This document shows positions 35,726 to 44,386 of a stretch of DNA of 64,000 nt, piece by piece (position 1 is the stretch's first letter; every line of letters starts with the position of its first letter). The DNA is taken from contig CAZJGS010000001.1 of NCBI GenBank assembly GCA_964545735.1, positions 17,597-81,596 of the forward strand, in the 5' to 3' direction. Below the pieces are notes generated by a model. It saw nothing but the letters and a program-made list of their open reading frames with translations, did not search any database and was not told the DNA's origin. Both the position numbers and the translations under genes were made by a program. The stretch comes from Pleomorphochaeta sp964545735 (GTDB lineage Bacteria > Spirochaetota > Spirochaetia > Sphaerochaetales > Sphaerochaetaceae).

Positions 35726-36550
35726 TTAATTTTTTATTTCTTCAAGTTTATAAACATCACTTCTACGATGTTTTAAAAGAGGTAATTGTTCTCTAATTTC
35801 TTCTACCAAATCTAAATCAATCTCTGTTATCAATACATTGGGTTTTTCACCCAATTGATTTACAATTCTACCCCAAGGGTCCACTACAAGACTATGAGCC
35901 CAGGATTGATAGGAAGCACTAGCATCCCTTGCTGGAGCTGTTCCAATTGCAAAGACTTGATTATTTAAAGCCTGAGACTTAAACATTAGTTGCCAATGAT
36001 CTGGGCCTGTACTCATATTAAAGGCTGCAGGAACTAATATTATTTTTGCTCCCTTCAAAGCCATTAACCTTCCTAGCTCTGGAAACCTAAAATCATAACA
36101 AATACACAAGCCCATAACACCGAATTCTGTTTCAAAGGTAGTGATTTTATTGCCAGCTGTTAGTGTTTCAGATTCTTTAAAATGTTGACCACCTTTGATT
36201 TGAATATCAAAAAGATGCATTTTCCTATGCTTTGCTATTTGTTTACCACTTCTATCGAAAACATAAGCAGTATTATAAATGTTCCCTGCTTCATCCTTTT
36301 CAGCAACTGTTCCCGCAGACAAATAACAATGATTTTCAGTAGCTAAATTTGAGCACATTTGCCAAATAGAACCACCTTCCACTTCTGCATAAAGAGGAAA
36401 CTGATCTACTTGATATGGGGTAGTAAACATTTCTGCTAGAGCAATCAAATCGACACCTTTAGGCACTGATTTTTCTATTGTTCTTTTTATAGAATCAAAA
36501 GATTTCATTTTATCACTGAGAACCGGCATTTGAATTTGTGCTATTTTCAT
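35726..36550 (-). CDS. Carbon-nitrogen hydrolase, omega-amidase (Nit2/YafV) type
   Basis: 274 residues of the nitrilase superfamily. Catalytic triad: E in LAEMF (about 40), K in HRKMHLFDI (about 114) and C in LCICYDFRFPE (about 155). The HLFDI and CYDFRFPELGR surroundings match omega-amidases, which cleave alpha-ketoglutaramate or alpha-ketosuccinamate to the keto acid and ammonia. Overlaps the regulator gene by 4 nt. Confidence 0.87.
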   Translation of the reverse strand: MKIAQIQMPVLSDKMKSFDSIKRTIEKSVPKGVDLIALAEMFTTPYQVDQFPLYAEVEGGSIWQMCSNLATENHCYLSAGTVAEKDEAGNIYNTAYVFDRSGKQIAKHRKMHLFDIQIKGGQHFKESETLTAGNKITTFETEFGVMGLCICYDFRFPELGRLMALKGAKIILVPAAFNMSTGPDHWQLMFKSQALNNQVFAIGTAPARDASASYQSWAHSLVVDPWGRIVNQLGEKPNVLITEIDLDLVEEIREQLPLLKHRRSDVYKLEEIKN

Positions 36551-37224
36551 AATCTCTTACCTCTTACTGTATCTAAGTAACTATAAATTGTTACTTTATT
36601 TACTCCAATCTTCTCTGCAACCAACTCCACACTACCCTTCATCAAAAATATACCCTTATTATCCATAAAGCGAATTTTTTCAATTTTTTCATCACGACTT
36701 AAATCTTGAGGATTGATACAATCATCAAGTATGTTATCGATTAAAGAGACAATCATTTGCTTAACATTTAAAGACTCATCTGTTGAAACAAAATCATCAT
36801 GCAACATAGCATCACTTACATCCTCAACAAAAAGAGCCTCTGAATTAGGTAAAAAGCTTTTCAAATAATCAAGGCCATTGGTTATTCTAGTTGTATCAAG
36901 GTTGATACAAATCGCACCTATTAAAGTTTTAGTATTATCTCTTAATAGCAGGGTAGAAGATCTAATAAGCCGATTGTTTTGTGCTCTAAAATAATAGTTG
37001 CTTACAAAATCATTTTTCAAACCTTTTGAATAAATAACCTTTTTTACAAGTTGATCAAAACTCTGTCCAACTCTTCTTTGTGTTACCTTAGAATTGGCCA
37101 CATAAACAACAGAATGCTCGGGTTGTATCAAATCATGCAATACAACCTCGCAATCATCACCAAAAGTTTCAACCAACATTTGAGCTAAGGGAACATATGA
37201 TTTTATAATCGGATGCATTTCCAT
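36547..37224 (-). CDS. DauR/YheO-type transcriptional regulator
   Basis: 225 residues: an N-terminal YheO-like PAS domain (about 1-115; DDCEVVLHDL, TLIGAICINLD) and a C-terminal HTH_22 helix-turn-helix (about 178-225; MKGSVELVAEKIGVNKVTIY). The family includes DauR, which controls D-arginine catabolism. Embedded as the second gene of the operon, so it is probably its own regulator and the ligand an operon substrate. Confidence 0.87.
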   Translation of the reverse strand: MEMHPIIKSYVPLAQMLVETFGDDCEVVLHDLIQPEHSVVYVANSKVTQRRVGQSFDQLVKKVIYSKGLKNDFVSNYYFRAQNNRLIRSSTLLLRDNTKTLIGAICINLDTTRITNGLDYLKSFLPNSEALFVEDVSDAMLHDDFVSTDESLNVKQMIVSLIDNILDDCINPQDLSRDEKIEKIRFMDNKGIFLMKGSVELVAEKIGVNKVTIYSYLDTVRGKRL

Positions 37225-37234
37225 CTTTTACTCC

Positions 37235-38341
37235 CTATTGTAACTTGCCTCTGCACGAAACTGGAATCTTTTTAATTACCTTGTCATCAGATATTAACCA
37301 AGCTTCATCATAAAGATTACAAACAGGGCAAATATGAACAGGAATAATACGTATTTTATCTCCAATCTTTACGCTTTCTCTAAAAACTGGATTATTAATT
37401 ATAGCATGCTCATCAAAGACTTTATTTATATGGATATCTGGAAACTCATAAAGTGTTCCCTTTCCCTCTGTGGCGCAAATCCCCTCTCGTCTTTCTTGCA
37501 TGGTTAAACCCTTTGCTCCTACATCCAATATTACTCGCTCAAAGTTGGGTTTACTAATAACAGTTGCTAAAATAGTTGCAGCACATTTATCTAAAGTTCC
37601 AATTGAATTTGATTGAGAGGCATCCATAAGAACATAAGTCCCAGGTCTAATTTCATTTATACCATTTAAAATTGGAGCATTGTTTATAAAAGGAGGAGTT
37701 GATCCATAACTTACTATTTCACATTTCATGCCATTCTCTTTGGCTAATTTTGCAAATTTTAATGTTCTTTGCTGGGCACCAAGAGAAATGTCGAGGCATT
37801 CTTCAATATCCCTAGCACTATAATTATTTCCATCATGAGAAAAAATTCCTTTAAATTTAATATGAGAGCAATTTTTAATTGTATCTAACAGTTTTAAAAA
37901 ATCAACTTCTTCTATAATTCCACTTCTATTTTCCCCTACTTCAATCTCCACTAATATATTTGCAAAATTGTTATCTAGTGAAAAGATCTTCTCAGCTTCT
38001 AAAACTTGAAATATTGAATCAACACCAAAGGAAATTGATATTTTTTGACTTAATTTTGAAATACGCTCTAATTTTTTTTGACCAACAATTTCATTAGCAA
38101 TAAAAATATCATCAATACCATTTTTGGCCATAACTTCGGCCTCTCCTGTTTTTGCAACAGCTATACCACAAGAGCCTGCATCTACTTGAAGTTTCGCAAT
38201 GTAAGGCATTTTATGTGTTTTGGTATGGGGACGAAGAGCCACTCGATTATTCTTAGCATAATCTTGCATAGATTCGATATTATCCATCAATACCTTCTCA
38301 TCTATTAAAAGTGAGGGTGTATCTAGTTCAAAGTATTCCAT
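37235..38341 (-). CDS. D-threonine aldolase / eukaryotic-type D-serine dehydratase family enzyme
   Basis: 368 residues. N-terminal alanine-racemase-like PLP barrel: LDTPSLLIDE, then RPHTKTHK with the PLP lysine (about 41). C-terminal metal domain with the H-x-C ligand pair in PVHICPVC (about 343-350). The family covers D-threonine aldolase, D-serine dehydratase and D-threo-3-hydroxyaspartate dehydratase; sequence by eye does not decide. Start taken at ATG 38341 with AGGAG 8 nt upstream; an upstream in-frame start lies inside the promoter. Confidence 0.86.
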   Translation of the reverse strand: MEYFELDTPSLLIDEKVLMDNIESMQDYAKNNRVALRPHTKTHKMPYIAKLQVDAGSCGIAVAKTGEAEVMAKNGIDDIFIANEIVGQKKLERISKLSQKISISFGVDSIFQVLEAEKIFSLDNNFANILVEIEVGENRSGIIEEVDFLKLLDTIKNCSHIKFKGIFSHDGNNYSARDIEECLDISLGAQQRTLKFAKLAKENGMKCEIVSYGSTPPFINNAPILNGINEIRPGTYVLMDASQSNSIGTLDKCAATILATVISKPNFERVILDVGAKGLTMQERREGICATEGKGTLYEFPDIHINKVFDEHAIINNPVFRESVKIGDKIRIIPVHICPVCNLYDEAWLISDDKVIKKIPVSCRGKLQ

Positions 38342-38363
38342 ATTTGTATCTCCTATATATTTA

Positions 38364-38392
38364 AGTATATATAACATTTTATATGCGGTCAA
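38364..38392 (-). promoter_or_regulatory. Promoter of the amino-acid catabolic operon
   Basis: On the minus strand TTGACC (38392-38387), 17-nt spacer, TATACT (38369-38364). The -10 lies in a near-palindromic AT tract (TATATATTTAAG and its mirror, about 38354-38373), a possible operator for the operon-encoded regulator. Confidence 0.65.
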
Positions 38393-38464
38393 TATAATTT
38401 TTTATATGAATTATTTATCAAAATAAATTATAAATTGAACTCGGGTTTTCCCATTCTATTTTTA

Positions 38465-38505
38465 AAACAAAAAAACATCATATTAATTATTATTTTAATA
38501 TGACG
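38465..38505 (-). terminator. metG terminator
   Basis: On the minus strand CGTCATATTAA pairs with TTAATATGATG (11 bp, one G-U) and is followed by seven T. Confidence 0.85.
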
Positions 38506-38549
38506 CTTTATAAATATATTATAGGAAAGTTACTTAATACTTTTTTAGA

Positions 38550-40766
38550 TTAACCAACTTCACCATTTTTATAAACTTTTGCAGTTAATTCTTTATCTTC
38601 AGATTTGATTGCTTTGCCATCAACTTTTACCACACCATCTTGTGTGTACATTGGCATTGAGAAGAATTTGCTACCTTTAACATAACATCTATTCGCCTCT
38701 GGTGCACTAGTTCCTTCAGGAAGCAAAATTGTACCAACTTCAAAATCATCAGCAAATAAAACCTCACAAGTACTATGATCTTCATCACCTTTTTCACTAG
38801 CAGCTAAAAGCATACCTTTTGATTTAACACCTCTAAACTTAGCTGGCTTTAGGTTTCTCACCAATACAATATTACGATTTAATAATTCTTCAGCACTGTA
38901 ATAAGGAACGATTGAAGAAACAATAGTTCTATCTGTATCTTCTTCATCTCCAGTATCAAGGGATAAAATATATAATTTATCACCTTCTGGATGTTTTTCA
39001 ACTTCCACAATTTTACTAACTACCAAATCAACACGATTTGCAAATTCTTCTGCTATGGTTAATGTTTCTTCATTAGCTTCCATTTTTGTATCTCCCAATT
39101 TTTTCTTTTCTTCTCTTTCAGCTTGAGAACCACTATATTTTATTCTCAATTCTTCAATTGTCTCTCGCTCTAGCTTTGAGAATAACAATTCAATATCACC
39201 TATTTCACTTATATTTTCATATTTACCTAAATCTTTCCAAGTAGAATTTTCACACTTTACAAATTTTAAAATTTTAGTACTAGCTTCAGGCATATAAGGT
39301 TCAATTAAAATACCAAGATCTCTTATCAAATAAACTAAAGTTCTAAGTAGTTTAGCAGCACTCTCTGGATCTTCTTTTCTCGTTCTCCAAGGCTCACCAT
39401 CTTGGAAAGCTTTGTTACCAATAGAGGAGAGGAAAAAGATATTTCTAAGAGCATCTCGCTCTCCAGCGGCTTCTAATAATTCATCAATCCGATTTTCTTT
39501 TTCAGTTATTAGCTTAATTAAATCTTGATCTAAGGCACCTTCTGGAACTTTACCATCATAAAATCTATTTATAAAGGTTAAAGTTCTATTTACAAGATTT
39601 GATAAATTACCAATCAATTCTCCATTAACTTTTTCCTCAAAATCAGCCCAGGAAAAAGTAAAATCAGATTTTTCAGGCCTGTTGTAGAACATATAAAAAC
39701 GCCATACATCACTTGGAATACCTGTATCCATTACATCATTTCCAAAAATACCTACTCCTAGGCTCTTTGAGAATCTTCCACCTTCATAATTTAAATATTC
39801 AGTAGAGCTCATATGATGCAACATAGTCCATTTTTCATCAGTTGCTAATAAAGAAGCTGGGAAAATTACAGTATGGAATGGAATATTATCTTTTCCAATA
39901 AATTGGAACAATTCAGTATCCTCTGGAGATTGCCACCATCTCTTCCAATCTTCAACTGCATAAGCTGAAATTGAAATATAACCAATTGGTGCATCAAACC
40001 ATACATAGAATACTTTATTCTCAAAACCTTTTTTAGGAACTGGAATACCCCATTTTAAATCTCTGGTTATAGCTCTTTCTTTTAAACCGTCACGAATCCA
40101 ACTTTTAGTAACTTGAACAGCATTTTTTGCCCAAAACCCTTTAACTGAAGCTTCATTCATCCAAGACTCTAATAAAGGTAGTACTTTTGGTAAATCTAAA
40201 TATAGGTGAGTAGTTTTCTTTACTTCAGGAGTAGAGCCACAAACACTACAATGAGGATCAATAAGTTCAGTTGGCTCTAATAGGGTAGAACAACTATCAC
40301 ATTGATCACCCTTAGCCCCCGCACTATGGCAGTGAGGACAAGTTCCAAATACAAACCTATCAGCTAAAAATCTATTACACTTAGGACAATATAACTGTTC
40401 AATCTCACCTTCTCTAATATAACCATTCTCATCAACTTTATTAAAAATATGTTGAACAATTTCTGTTTGTTTTTCAGTACTTGTTCTACCAAAATAATCA
40501 AAATTTATATCAAACCATTTGTATATATCCTTATGAATAAAATGATAGTGATCACATAATTCCTTTGGGCTGACACCTTGTTCTAAAGCTCTAGTTTCTG
40601 TAGCAGTTCCATACTCATCAGTTCCACACACATATAAGGTTTCATACCCTTTTGATCTGCAAAATCTAGCAAAAACATCAGCTGATAACACTTGTGTTAA
40701 ATTCCCTAAATGAGGGATGTTATTTACATAAGGCAAGGCAGAAGTAACTAGTCTTTTTTTCTTCAT
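38550..40766 (-). CDS. metG: Methionyl-tRNA synthetase
   Basis: 738 residues, long class I form. HIGH-like motif HLGN in PYVNNIPHLGNL (about 9-20), a four-cysteine-pair zinc knuckle region (CPKCN, CPHCH, CDSCS, CSVCG, about 138-185) and KMSKS-like FSKS (about 335). The C-terminal about 120 residues are the tRNA-binding OB domain (VSKIVEVEKHPEGDKLYIL region, quoted as EVEKHPEGDKL). Start at ATG 40766 with TGGAGG 5-6 nt upstream. Confidence 0.96.
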   Translation of the reverse strand: MKKKRLVTSALPYVNNIPHLGNLTQVLSADVFARFCRSKGYETLYVCGTDEYGTATETRALEQGVSPKELCDHYHFIHKDIYKWFDINFDYFGRTSTEKQTEIVQHIFNKVDENGYIREGEIEQLYCPKCNRFLADRFVFGTCPHCHSAGAKGDQCDSCSTLLEPTELIDPHCSVCGSTPEVKKTTHLYLDLPKVLPLLESWMNEASVKGFWAKNAVQVTKSWIRDGLKERAITRDLKWGIPVPKKGFENKVFYVWFDAPIGYISISAYAVEDWKRWWQSPEDTELFQFIGKDNIPFHTVIFPASLLATDEKWTMLHHMSSTEYLNYEGGRFSKSLGVGIFGNDVMDTGIPSDVWRFYMFYNRPEKSDFTFSWADFEEKVNGELIGNLSNLVNRTLTFINRFYDGKVPEGALDQDLIKLITEKENRIDELLEAAGERDALRNIFFLSSIGNKAFQDGEPWRTRKEDPESAAKLLRTLVYLIRDLGILIEPYMPEASTKILKFVKCENSTWKDLGKYENISEIGDIELLFSKLERETIEELRIKYSGSQAEREEKKKLGDTKMEANEETLTIAEEFANRVDLVVSKIVEVEKHPEGDKLYILSLDTGDEEDTDRTIVSSIVPYYSAEELLNRNIVLVRNLKPAKFRGVKSKGMLLAASEKGDEDHSTCEVLFADDFEVGTILLPEGTSAPEANRCYVKGSKFFSMPMYTQDGVVKVDGKAIKSEDKELTAKVYKNGEVG

Positions 40767-40808
40767 AAAACCTCCAGGCAATCTTTTTAATAAAAAAAAT
40801 TGCTCAAA

Positions 40809-40853
40809 TTTATAGCAAAAATAGATTAAATTTCAATAATACTTTTGCTATAA
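40809..40853 (-). promoter_or_regulatory. metG promoter framed by an 11-bp inverted repeat
   Basis: On the minus strand TTGAAA (40836-40831), 16-nt spacer, TATAAA (40814-40809). The perfect inverted repeat TTATAGCAAAA (40810-40820) / TTTTGCTATAA (40843-40853) brackets it: one arm covers the -10, the other lies just upstream of the -35. Confidence 0.55.
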
Positions 40854-41034
40854 TATAGTTGAAATAACAAATTTTCAACCTATATTAAATAGTTTTATAA
40901 TCTTAAATCTAATAAAATTATTTTAATTTTATCCATAATTCACAAAATATTATAAAATAAACAGATAAAATATGATGAATATAAACAATAAAGAGAAAAA
41001 CAGAGCTTATAATTTATAAAGGTGTGAATATTGC

Positions 41035-41064
41035 TTGACCCTTTAGGGGTAACTTAGTTAAAAT
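41035..41064 (+). promoter_or_regulatory. hflK-hflC promoter
   Basis: TTGACC (41035-41040), 18-nt spacer, TAAAAT (41059-41064), 37 nt before the hflK ATG. Confidence 0.55.
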
Positions 41065-41101
41065 TAAAGTAATAAGAGGTAAAAACTCTTAAGGAGATAA
41101 A

Positions 41102-42118
41102 ATGGACCAAGAACCTTTCAAACCAGCTAATAATAAAATTAATATTAGTCCAAAGTTAATAATTGGATTAGTAATTGCTGTTATTGTTCTAGCCACAGCC
41201 ATGTCTAGTTTTTTCGTTGTCGATCAAACTGAACAAGCTGTAGTAACCCGATTCGGGCGCTATAATAGAACAGTAGGACCAGGATTACAAATAAAAGTTC
41301 CTTTGGGAATAGAAAAAGCTTATAAAGTTCCAACTCAAGTTGTACAAACAATGACTTTTGGTTACAGAAGCTCAATCAACACTAGTCCTTTAATTGCTAG
41401 TACTGATTTACCAGCAGAATCAATCATGCTAACTGGAGATTTAAATATAATTGACCTTGAATGGATCGTTCAATTTAAAATTAGCTACCCAGATAAATGG
41501 TTGTTTAACGTACAAGAGAGAGAAAGAACAATAAGAGATATTAGCCAAAGTGTAATGAATCAACTTGTTGGTGATTTACCTATTCTTTCAGTTATGACTA
41601 GCGAAAGAACCTCTATTGAAATTGAAGCTCAAAATGAGATGCAAAAAACTTTTGATTCCTATGGTCTAGGTATTAGAGTTGTAACAGTTAAACTTCAAAA
41701 CATTGTACCACCAGAAGGTACTGTACAAAACGCTTTTGAAGATGTTAACAAAGCAATTCAAGATATGAACAGATATATCAACGAAGGTAAAGAGCAATAC
41801 AACTCAATCATTCCAAAAGCACAAGGTGAAGCAAAACAACAAATTCAAATTGCTGAAGGTTATGCTAAAGAAAGAGTTAATAATGCAAGAGGTGATGTTG
41901 CTAGGTTTAATAGTATGAGAGATATATACCAACAAAGCAAACAAATCACAGCTGATCGTCTTTACATTGAAACTATGGAAGAAATTATTTCGCAAAGTAC
42001 TGATAACTTAACACTTATTGATAAAGACTTAGAAAACTTCCTACCAATTTCTCAAATCGACAGTTCTAAAAACAGTACTGTTGTACAAAATAATACTAAC
42101 GTAGGAGGTACTAACTAA
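41102..42118 (+). CDS. hflK: HflK, subunit of the membrane HflKC complex
   Basis: SPFH/prohibitin-domain membrane protein; with HflC it forms a cage that modulates the FtsH protease. 338 residues. One membrane helix (about 18-39), then the band-7 domain beginning VDQTEQAVVTRFGRY, and a long helical part (about 200-300) with EAKQQIQIAEGYAKERVNNA. AAGGAG 5 nt before the ATG. Ends with TAATG shared with hflC. Confidence 0.93.
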   Translation: MDQEPFKPANNKINISPKLIIGLVIAVIVLATAMSSFFVVDQTEQAVVTRFGRYNRTVGPGLQIKVPLGIEKAYKVPTQVVQTMTFGYRSSINTSPLIASTDLPAESIMLTGDLNIIDLEWIVQFKISYPDKWLFNVQERERTIRDISQSVMNQLVGDLPILSVMTSERTSIEIEAQNEMQKTFDSYGLGIRVVTVKLQNIVPPEGTVQNAFEDVNKAIQDMNRYINEGKEQYNSIIPKAQGEAKQQIQIAEGYAKERVNNARGDVARFNSMRDIYQQSKQITADRLYIETMEEIISQSTDNLTLIDKDLENFLPISQIDSSKNSTVVQNNTNVGGTN

Positions 42119-43104
42119 TGAAAAAATTTGTAACCACTATGGTTGTAATACTAGCCTTACTAGTTGTATTTGTTATACTCGGACCTTTCTATATTTTAGT
42201 AGAGGGAGAACAATCAGTTGTAACTCGTTTTGGTAAAATTATCGAAAGCGAAGATACTGCTGGATTAAAATTCAAGATTCCATTTATTGATAATGTTGTT
42301 GTTTATTCAAAGAAAATTCTATCTTGGGATGGAGAAGCTCAAAGAATTCCAACCAAAGAAAACCAATTTATTTGGGTTGATACCACAGCAAGATGGAAAA
42401 TTAGTGATCCTGCTCTATACTATGAAACAATTAATACTCTAAGTAATGGTATTTCTAGGTTAAATGATGTTTTAGATTCTACAGTTAGAACTGTAATATC
42501 AGAAAATTCATTGAATGAAGCAGTTCGTAATTCAAACCAAATTAATGTAATAAAAGTTGAAGCTACTGTTCAAAACTTAGACAATTTGCAAGATGCAGAA
42601 AATCTTAGAAACTTGACAAAAACAAACACGCTTCAAGAAAACATTTCTATAGGTCGTGAGGGTTTATCTTCAAGAATGTATACTATGGCTGATGAATTTA
42701 CTGATGCTTATGGTATTGAATTGATTGATATTGTTATTCGTCAGATTAGATACAGTGATGATTTGACTCAAAGTGTATATGAAAGAATGATAAAAGAAAG
42801 AAACCAAATAGCTGAAGCTTATCGCTCCTATGGTCAAGGACAACTTGCTCAATGGAAAGGTAAAACTGAAAGTGAACAAAAAGATATCATTTCAACAGCC
42901 TATGCTACTAGTGAAGAAAAGAAAGGTATAGCTGATGCTGAAGCTGCAAGAATTTATGCTAAAGCTTATGAAGCAGATCCTTACTTCTTTAAACTCTGGA
43001 AAACTCTAGAATCATACAAAAAAACAATTCCTTCACTAAACAAAATATTAACCACTGATATGGAATATTTTGATATGCTTTACGGAATAAATGTTGAGAA
43101 ATAG
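42118..43104 (+). CDS. hflC: HflC, partner of HflK
   Basis: 328 residues. N-terminal membrane helix (about 5-26), LVEGEQSVVTRFGKI at the start of the band-7 domain, RWKISDPALYYE, and the helical tail with ERNQIAEAYRSYGQGQ, EKKGIADAEAARIYAKAYEAD. The internal loop at about 140-180 is longer than in E. coli HflC. Overlaps hflK by 1 nt and ends in a terminator. Confidence 0.93.
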   Translation: MKKFVTTMVVILALLVVFVILGPFYILVEGEQSVVTRFGKIIESEDTAGLKFKIPFIDNVVVYSKKILSWDGEAQRIPTKENQFIWVDTTARWKISDPALYYETINTLSNGISRLNDVLDSTVRTVISENSLNEAVRNSNQINVIKVEATVQNLDNLQDAENLRNLTKTNTLQENISIGREGLSSRMYTMADEFTDAYGIELIDIVIRQIRYSDDLTQSVYERMIKERNQIAEAYRSYGQGQLAQWKGKTESEQKDIISTAYATSEEKKGIADAEAARIYAKAYEADPYFFKLWKTLESYKKTIPSLNKILTTDMEYFDMLYGINVEK

Positions 43105-43130
43105 AAAATAATCTATTAATCAAAACTAAT

Positions 43131-43169
43131 AAAAACTTGAATGTAATTAATTTGCATTCAAGTTTTTTT
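43131..43169 (+). terminator. Terminator after hflC
   Basis: AACTTGAATG (43134-43143) pairs with CATTCAAGTT (43155-43164) and is followed by a T run to 43169. Confidence 0.9.
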
Positions 43170-43224
43170 ATGCCCATTTACAACCAATATCCTCCCATAC
43201 AGTGTTATGTTGATAACAAATAAG

Positions 43225-43311
43225 CGTATATTTATTAACTAATTTCAATAAAATATGTATAATTATTACTTAATACTTGATTTATATTAATTTTTATTGT
43301 ATAAATATGCT
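43225..43311 (+). promoter_or_regulatory. argC promoter with ARG-box-like operators
   Basis: Promoter TTGATT (43277-43282), 17-nt spacer, TATAAA (43300-43305). Over the -10 lies TGTATAAATATGCT (43298-43311), fitting the ArgR consensus TGNATWWWWATNCA. Weaker copies are TGTATAATTATTAC (43256-43269) and CGTATATTTATTAA (43225-43238). The same motif occurs at argG. Confidence 0.65.
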
Positions 43312-43333
43312 AAATATCATTTGGAGGTTTATT

Positions 43334-44377
43334 ATGATAAAAGTAGGAGTAGTTGGAGCTACTGGGTACTCTGGTGCAAAACTCGTAGAATTATTACTCA
43401 ATCATAAAGAAGCAGAAATCGTTTATTTAGGATCAAAATCATACACAGGCCTTACTTTAGGGGAAGTTTATAAAAACTTTTCACCCTTTAAAAATTTAGT
43501 TTTAGAGAATCTTGAATTACTAGAGGTAAGTAAAAAATGTGATGTAGTTTTTCTAGCACTACCTAGTAAAATAGCCAAAGATTTGATTACAGAAGAAATA
43601 CTAGATAACACTCTCATAATTGATTTGGGTGCAGATTTTAGACTTGAAGATTCAATATCTTATCAAAAGTGGTACCAAACTACTCCACCTAATTCAAATA
43701 TATTAAAACAAGCCATTTATGGATTAACCGATATATATAAAGATAAAATTAAACAAACAAAACTGATAGCTAATCCTGGTTGCTATACTACCTGCTCAAT
43801 TTTAACACTAGCACCTTTGGTTTATAATAATTTGATAGATTTAGATTCTATTATAATTGATGCAAAAAGTGGTGTTTCAGGAGCTGGAAAAAGTTTAAAT
43901 TTTAATTCCCTATATTGTGAAGCCAATGAAAATATAAAAGCTTACGCATTAACTTCTCACCGGCACACTCCAGAAATTGAGCAGGAACTTAGTAAATTAG
44001 CAAAAAGAAAAGTAATTGTACAATTCACCCCACACCTAGTTCCAATGAACAGAGGGATTTTATCAACTTGCTATGCAAAATTAAAAAAAGATGTGGACTC
44101 AAAACAAATAAACACAGCTTACATTAATTTTTTTAAAGATTGTGAATTTGTAAACTTTTTGGGAGAAAATCAAACAGTTGAAACAAAATATGTAAAAGAT
44201 TCCAACCGAATAGATATTAGTTTCACTATAGATAAGAGAACAAGAAACATAATTGCTCTTGGAGCAATAGATAATCTTGTAAAAGGCGCGAGCGGACAAG
44301 CTATGGAAAATATGAATCTATACTTTGGCTTTGATCAATATTTGGGGTTGCAAAAATTTGCATCAACTCCAATATAA
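43334..44377 (+). CDS. argC: N-acetyl-gamma-glutamyl-phosphate reductase
   Basis: Third step of ornithine synthesis, NADPH-dependent. 347 residues. GVVGATGYSGAKLVELL at the N-terminus, FLALPSKIAKDL, the active-site ANPGCYTTCSIL with the catalytic cysteine (about 149), and SHRHTPEIEQEL. The ATG at 43334 has GGAGG 7 nt upstream; the frame upstream of it runs through the promoter. First gene of argCJBD. Confidence 0.95.
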   Translation: MIKVGVVGATGYSGAKLVELLLNHKEAEIVYLGSKSYTGLTLGEVYKNFSPFKNLVLENLELLEVSKKCDVVFLALPSKIAKDLITEEILDNTLIIDLGADFRLEDSISYQKWYQTTPPNSNILKQAIYGLTDIYKDKIKQTKLIANPGCYTTCSILTLAPLVYNNLIDLDSIIIDAKSGVSGAGKSLNFNSLYCEANENIKAYALTSHRHTPEIEQELSKLAKRKVIVQFTPHLVPMNRGILSTCYAKLKKDVDSKQINTAYINFFKDCEFVNFLGENQTVETKYVKDSNRIDISFTIDKRTRNIIALGAIDNLVKGASGQAMENMNLYFGFDQYLGLQKFASTPI

Positions 44378-44386
44378 GGAATAAAA

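Larger units (their letters stand above)
40767..41101. other. metG-hflK divergent intergenic region
   Basis: 335 nt, AT-rich. Holds the metG promoter with its inverted repeat, a small hairpin GTTGAAA / TTTCAAC (40858-40864 / 40873-40879) and the hflK promoter. No T-box or S-box features and no reading frame supported. Confidence 0.6.

Noticed and set aside
40767..41101. T-box or S-box riboswitch before metG
   Set aside because: No T-box sequence, no specifier stem and no terminator/antiterminator pair seen.
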